Source: an uncultured bacterium
GTDB lineage: Bacteria > Bacteroidota > Bacteroidia > Chitinophagales > CAIOSU01
Direction: 5' to 3'
Length of the DNA: 17,722 nucleotides
Assembly (NCBI GenBank): GCA_903861055.1
Contig: CAIOSU010000087.1
Coordinates: forward strand, 1 to 17,722
Part shown: one piece after another, positions 14,197 through 17,722 of the stretch
How positions within the stretch are numbered: the stretch's first letter is position 1
Layout of the letters: each line of letters begins with the position of its first letter
Notes under the pieces: model-generated
Told to the model about the DNA's origin: nothing
What the model saw: only the letters and a program-made list of their open reading frames with translations
Database searches by the model: none
Program-made: the position numbers and the translations under genes

Positions 14197-14845
14197 GACT
14201 ATCATGTTAACCTCACATATATGGGCAGGATTTGCCCTATTGGCGCTGTTTTGGTTGCCGCTTATTTTTCGTAAAGGTAGCCGTGGGCACGTATGGGTGG
14301 GTCGCATTTACACATGGGTAATGTTTGGGGTACTTTTTAGTGCTGCTGTGCTATGCATACACCGGGTATTTACAGGTAACTGGGCACAAGGTTTTGCCTT
14401 GGGTTTTCTTACCCTCATTTCGTTCAACTCGTTGTGGTACGGCTATGCCATTGCCATTAAAAAACGATTAACCAACAGCATAGCCAATGCCCGAAATGCC
14501 ATGTTTACCATTATATCTATTTACTCGGTAGCGCTTATATATGTGGGTGTTCAATACAACCAAGTGCTGTTTATCATATTCGGCTTACTGGGCACCTTGC
14601 CTTTTATACCGTTGGCTTTGGCCATAGCGCGCCGCACCGTGCAGCCGGAGTTTAACTGGCTACGCGAGCACTACACCAATATGCTAGTAAGCGGCGGTGC
14701 AGCCTACACCGCGTTTTTTGCCTTCGGTTCGCGCATATTCTTCACGTTCCCCGACAATACCCTGCTGGCAGTATTGCCCTGGGTATTGCCCACCTTCATC
14801 GCCCTTATGGGAGTTACGTGGTTCAATAGGCGGTATGTAAAGTGA
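14183..14845 (+). CDS. Polytopic membrane protein, DUF2306-like
   Basis: 220 residues with about seven hydrophobic helices, beginning with SHIWAGFALLALFWLPLIFR and ending with LLAVLPWVLPTFIALMGVTWF. The loop RKGSRGHVWVGRIYTWVM, with its glycine-histidine-arginine pattern after helix 1, resembles the DUF2306 family of predicted inner-membrane proteins, which has no established function. The ATG at 14183 overlaps the VWA gene by 14 bases; Met8 (14204) is the alternative start and would leave an eight-base gap. The tight coupling suggests the two products are needed together, although nothing in either sequence shows contact. Confidence 0.65.
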   Translation: MDAVKTIMLTSHIWAGFALLALFWLPLIFRKGSRGHVWVGRIYTWVMFGVLFSAAVLCIHRVFTGNWAQGFALGFLTLISFNSLWYGYAIAIKKRLTNSIANARNAMFTIISIYSVALIYVGVQYNQVLFIIFGLLGTLPFIPLALAIARRTVQPEFNWLREHYTNMLVSGGAAYTAFFAFGSRIFFTFPDNTLLAVLPWVLPTFIALMGVTWFNRRYVK

Positions 14846-14858
14846 GGAGGATTTCTCA

Positions 14859-14889
14859 CAAAAAAAGCCCGACCAATCGGTCAGGCTTT
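14859..14889. terminator. Terminator between convergent genes
   Basis: An 11-base stem with one mismatch (14864-14874 with 14879-14889, loop AATC) is followed on the minus strand by eight T, making it a strong terminator for the lipoprotein gene at 14914. On the plus strand only a short T run follows, so it may work weakly there for the membrane protein gene. Confidence 0.85.
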
Positions 14890-14913
14890 CAATAATATTA
14901 GATAACCAAAGGC

Positions 14914-15759
14914 TTATTCTGCAGCCATAAGTTTTACGGTGCGCTCAACAGGGTTGTAAGGGGCTTTTACCAGGTTGCCGTCTTTGTCCAACAACTCCAA
15001 TTTAATGCTTACATCTCCCAAAGGAAGGCCCTCTATGAACATCGATTGCCATTTGGTAATCATAAAATCGGTACCGTTAATAGTTGCACGAACCTTGTAT
15101 CCATCTTCTGCTAGCGTTACGTTCGACAAAAAGAAATCGAGCAAAAGCTTGTCGGTTTCTTTCGGGCCTTTATACTCGCCTTTAGGGCGGCTATAAAACA
15201 TCATCGGCTTGGTAAGATCAATCTTCTCAGGTTTCGCTTTGCCAACCGTAAATTGTATCAATTGGCTAGCGGTGCCGTTTTTAATACTCTCGTGGTACGA
15301 GCGCGAAAGAAAAGACAATGCCACATAGTTGCCATCTGGCACCTCCAAATCAAATTGCGGCGTGTAATGTGCTGTATATGGCTCATTGTTCAAAATAAGG
15401 TGTATGTGCTGACCTTTATCGCTGTTGGCACAGTGTACATGCTCGCTGCTGGTTTGGCTACCTAGCTCATAGTTGCTCACTTCATACACAAAAGTAGTAT
15501 TGCCCGTTTTTAGCTTAGCGCCATCAGTTGGGTTCGTTATTTTCAAGGTCGCATCCGGGAAATCGGGCGAGCCAACAACAGTGGTCAGTTTCAGTCCGTT
15601 TTTTTCGGCAATCACTTCGCCCGCGGGGTGTTCTGGTTCAGGGGTTGCTACCACCTCTTCGGTAGGGGTAACTGCAGGTACTTCCTCGGCACCGTCTCCG
15701 GCGCATGAGGCAAAAGAAGCTAGGCAAATAGAGGCTAGCAATAGTTTAAAGTTGTTCAT
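14914..15759 (-). CDS. His-containing lipoprotein of unknown function
   Basis: 281 residues from the ATG at 15757-15759; upstream in-frame Met codons place charged sequence ahead of a clear lipoprotein signal (MNNFKLLLASICLASFASC, Cys19) and run through a hairpin, so they were rejected. A Glu/Pro/Thr-rich spacer (20-48) precedes two beta-rich modules. The first (about 55-175) has EHVHCANSDKGQHIHLILNN with His107, His109, Cys110, His118 and His120, then His131 and His156, similar in layout to DUF4399-like domains and suggestive of metal binding. The second (about 185-281) has MMFYSRPKGEY and LLDKDGNLVKAPYNPVERTV. It is in the same direction as the small His-tailed lipoprotein, 85 bases downstream, and near a copper ATPase gene. 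A role in copper handling is inference from context. Confidence 0.72.
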   Translation of the reverse strand: MNNFKLLLASICLASFASCAGDGAEEVPAVTPTEEVVATPEPEHPAGEVIAEKNGLKLTTVVGSPDFPDATLKITNPTDGAKLKTGNTTFVYEVSNYELGSQTSSEHVHCANSDKGQHIHLILNNEPYTAHYTPQFDLEVPDGNYVALSFLSRSYHESIKNGTASQLIQFTVGKAKPEKIDLTKPMMFYSRPKGEYKGPKETDKLLLDFFLSNVTLAEDGYKVRATINGTDFMITKWQSMFIEGLPLGDVSIKLELLDKDGNLVKAPYNPVERTVKLMAAE

Positions 15760-15802
15760 AATAAAACACATAAATGGGGGGTTAAAAAAAGCATTATAAT
15801 TG

Positions 15803-15830
15803 GCAAGGCCAGTGTAAACACTGGCCTTGC
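15803..15830 (-). terminator. Perfect intercistronic hairpin
   Basis: GCAAGGCCAGTG (15803-15814) pairs perfectly with CACTGGCCTTGC (15819-15830) around TAAA. On the minus strand a run of seven T follows about 12 bases later. It separates two lipoprotein genes, and the downstream one has only about 43 bases left for a promoter, so partial termination or mRNA end protection is as likely as full termination. Confidence 0.7.
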
Positions 15831-15844
15831 TGGTAAGTTTTGGT

Positions 15845-16006
15845 TTAGTGGTTATGACCGCTGTGGTCTTCCTCTGTGTGTTCACCTTCTACTTGTGTAG
15901 AATCGGTAGCTGTAGCATCGCCAGCAGGTGCAGCTGTTTCGCCACTATTGCAAGCATACATACCTACAACCATTAATACTGCAAGCATTAGTTTGAATTT
16001 TTTCAT
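15845..16006 (-). CDS. Small lipoprotein with histidine-rich C-terminus
   Basis: 53 residues, from the ATG at 16004-16006 to a TAA at 15845-15847. The signal MKKFKLMLAVLMVVGMYAC ends in a lipobox with Cys19. The mature part is only 35 residues: an Ala/Thr/Ser/Asp-rich stretch, then GEHTEEDHSGHNH, which packs four histidines and four acidic residues into the last 13 positions. This composition suits a lipid-anchored metal chelator. The gene is divergent from a CopA-like ATPase gene with 71 bases between start codons, a common arrangement for co-regulated copper genes. It has a strong downstream hairpin. The function is inferred from composition and neighbours; no family was recognised. Confidence 0.8.
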   Translation of the reverse strand: MKKFKLMLAVLMVVGMYACNSGETAAPAGDATATDSTQVEGEHTEEDHSGHNH

Positions 16007-16077
16007 GGGTTGGTCTGTTATTTGTGTGAACTATAATACCTAAAGCTAGCACTTTTTTTGATTAAATTAGTGTAACT

Positions 16078-17722
16078 ATGGTATACATAATGCCCGATAA
16101 TATGTCTGATACTGAAGATGCCGTTGCCGAAAATGTACAATTGAACGTAGCAGGAATGACCTGCACTAACTGTGCGTTGGGCATATCTAAATACCTCGAA
16201 AAGCAAGGGCTTGAAAATGTATCGGTAAATTTTGCCACGAACGAAGTGCGCTTTAAAGCCAACCATGCGGTAAAGCTGCCCGATATTGAAGCTGGCATTG
16301 AAAAATTGGGTTTTCAGGTGATAAAAGCCCCCACTGTAGATGAACACGGCCATACACACCCCGTAAGCAAAGGTTTCACCATAGAACGCAAGCTGCTGTT
16401 TTGTGCCCTGTTTACCATACCGCTGTTGCTGCACATGTTTTGGCACCACCCGTTTTTAATGAATCCTTGGGTGCAACTTGCCTTGAGCACGCCAGTAATG
16501 TTGGTGGGGCTTTGGCACTTTGGCCGCAGCGCCATTGCATCGCTGCGCACGGGCGTGCCCAATATGGATGTACTAATAACCATTGGAGCCAGTGCGGCAT
16601 TTGGCTATAGCTTGGCCGGGGCTATTATGCAATTGGGGCCTAACTTTCTTTTCTTCGAAACGGCTGCTACTATTATCACCCTGGTGCTTTTGGGTAACGT
16701 AATTGAGCATCGAAGCGTGCAGCAAACCACCACCGCCATTGGCGAACTATCCAAACTACAAGTACAAGTAGCCAAGCGCCTTACACGCAATGCCAATGGG
16801 CTAGAGCACGTGGAAGAGGTAAATGCGTCTTTGATTCGTAGAGGCGATGTGGTGCAAGTGAACACGGGCGATAAAGTGCCGTATGATGGGAAAATAATCT
16901 GGGGGCAAGCCACCATTGATGAGGCCTTGGTAACTGGCGAAAGCATACCCGCAGAGCGAGAAGTAAACCAAAAAGTAATAGGCGGTACCTTGGTAGCCAA
17001 TGGCAGCATACACGTATTAGTAGAGGCCATTGGCGAAAAAACATACCTAGCCCAGATAATTGAACTGGTAAAAAGCGCCCAACAAGACAAACCATCTATT
17101 CAGCGTTTGGCAGATAGGGTGAGTGCCATATTTGTGCCAGTTGTTATATTGTTGGCCATAGTGGCATTTCTGCTGGCATACTTTGCTTTGGGCGTAAGTA
17201 TGACAGATTCGTTGCTGCGCAGCATTGCCGTGCTGGCTATTGCCTGTCCGTGTGCTATGGGCCTGGCTACGCCTACTGCCATTATGGTTGGTGTGGGCCG
17301 CGTTACCCGCGAGGGTATATTGATAAAAGGTGGTAAAACGGTAGAGCAACTAGCTAACGTGAAACAAATAGTGTTTGATAAAACAGGCACGCTTACCACG
17401 GGCAACTTCAAAACCAAAACATTTAAATTGTTTCAAGGCTCTGAAGCCGAGGCCATCAGTGTGCTGCTGAGTTTGGAGCTAAAATCGTCGCACCCTATTG
17501 CCAAATCGTTGGTGAAAGAATACAAAGGAGCCGAGGAGATAGCATTTACCCATACCGAGGAGATTAAAGGCAGCGGCATCCGTGGCTTTGATGGTAACGG
17601 CAATGTGTATGAATCGGGCTCGTACCAATTGGTGCGCAACCTCTCTACCGACCATACTTTTGATGTTTATATCCTCAAAAATAACGAGCTTATAGCGGCC
17701 ATTGAATTGCAAGACGAAATAA
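16078..17722 (+). CDS. copA: Copper-type P1B ATPase, 3' end cut by the window
   Basis: 548 complete codons are present and the frame is still open at the window end; usual family length is well over 650 residues. An N-terminal heavy-metal-associated domain has GMTCTNC (Cys29, Cys32). A linker with DEHGHTHP (His90, 92, 94) follows, then the membrane helices. The actuator domain has TGE at 286-288, and the transport-site helix has the Cu(I)-type motif ACPCAMG (Cys390, Pro391, Cys392) followed by GLATPTAIMVG. The phosphorylation motif DKTGT has Asp434, and the nucleotide-binding domain shows SSHP (His472) and GSGIRG. It would export Cu(I), or possibly Ag(I), from the cytoplasm at the cost of ATP. 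The ATG at 16078 is used; Met5 and Met9 are alternatives. It is divergent from the His-tailed lipoprotein gene. Confidence 0.92.
   Translation, partial: MVYIMPDNMSDTEDAVAENVQLNVAGMTCTNCALGISKYLEKQGLENVSVNFATNEVRFKANHAVKLPDIEAGIEKLGFQVIKAPTVDEHGHTHPVSKGFTIERKLLFCALFTIPLLLHMFWHHPFLMNPWVQLALSTPVMLVGLWHFGRSAIASLRTGVPNMDVLITIGASAAFGYSLAGAIMQLGPNFLFFETAATIITLVLLGNVIEHRSVQQTTTAIGELSKLQVQVAKRLTRNANGLEHVEEVNASLIRRGDVVQVNTGDKVPYDGKIIWGQATIDEALVTGESIPAEREVNQKVIGGTLVANGSIHVLVEAIGEKTYLAQIIELVKSAQQDKPSIQRLADRVSAIFVPVVILLAIVAFLLAYFALGVSMTDSLLRSIAVLAIACPCAMGLATPTAIMVGVGRVTREGILIKGGKTVEQLANVKQIVFDKTGTLTTGNFKTKTFKLFQGSEAEAISVLLSLELKSSHPIAKSLVKEYKGAEEIAFTHTEEIKGSGIRGFDGNGNVYESGSYQLVRNLSTDHTFDVYILKNNELIAAIELQDEI

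Noticed and set aside
16605..17090. 161-codon minus-strand open frame
   Set aside because: It is antisense to the CopA-like ATPase, whose motifs are intact across this stretch.

Overview
The window looks like a chromosomal segment of a Bacteroidota bacterium, probably from the Chitinophagales/Sphingobacteriales side of the phylum. The pointers are a type IX secretion sorting domain, several lipoproteins with short lipoboxes, outer-membrane barrels ending in Phe, TAnnTTTG-type -7 promoter elements, genes without Shine-Dalgarno sequences and moderately low GC. No tRNA, rRNA, CRISPR array, intact insertion sequence or phage gene was seen.

Left part (1-4060): the 3' end of a small lipocalin-like gene, a deoxyhypusine-synthase-like gene with its own terminator, a long non-coding stretch holding a GTCATTGCGA-type inverted-repeat element, a small secreted protein with a type A sorting domain (minus strand), an Imm33/DUF2185 protein, and a lipoprotein whose middle resembles the CHU_C (type B sorting) fold. 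Middle (4061-6117): a fatty acid desaturase and an outer-membrane barrel protein, both on the minus strand.

Central operon (6238-9642): a LVIVD-repeat beta-propeller lipoprotein, an ECF sigma factor and a protein that joins a short cytoplasmic segment, one inner-membrane helix, a very long Asn/Gly/Lys-rich linker and a C-terminal outer-membrane barrel. The genes overlap (ATGA, then 11 nt), so they are almost certainly co-expressed. The last protein has the layout of a dual-membrane-spanning anti-sigma factor (Dma type, described in Bacteroides thetaiotaomicron). The simplest reading is a trans-envelope switch: an outer-membrane event is passed along one polypeptide to the sigma factor. This is the most interesting system in the window.

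Right part (9807-17722): a DUF1499 protein; a response regulator/histidine kinase pair followed by a start-less but coding-like open frame and a terminator; a CoxE-type VWA protein overlapping a polytopic membrane protein; and a probable copper cluster made of a divergent CopA-like P1B ATPase (cut by the window end), a 53-residue histidine-tailed lipoprotein and a larger His-containing lipoprotein separated from it by a perfect hairpin.

Intergenic DNA carries short-period (7-8 bp) repeats. Two places hold related inverted-repeat elements built from GTACGAT/TTACGAA heptamers, each close upstream of a gene start.
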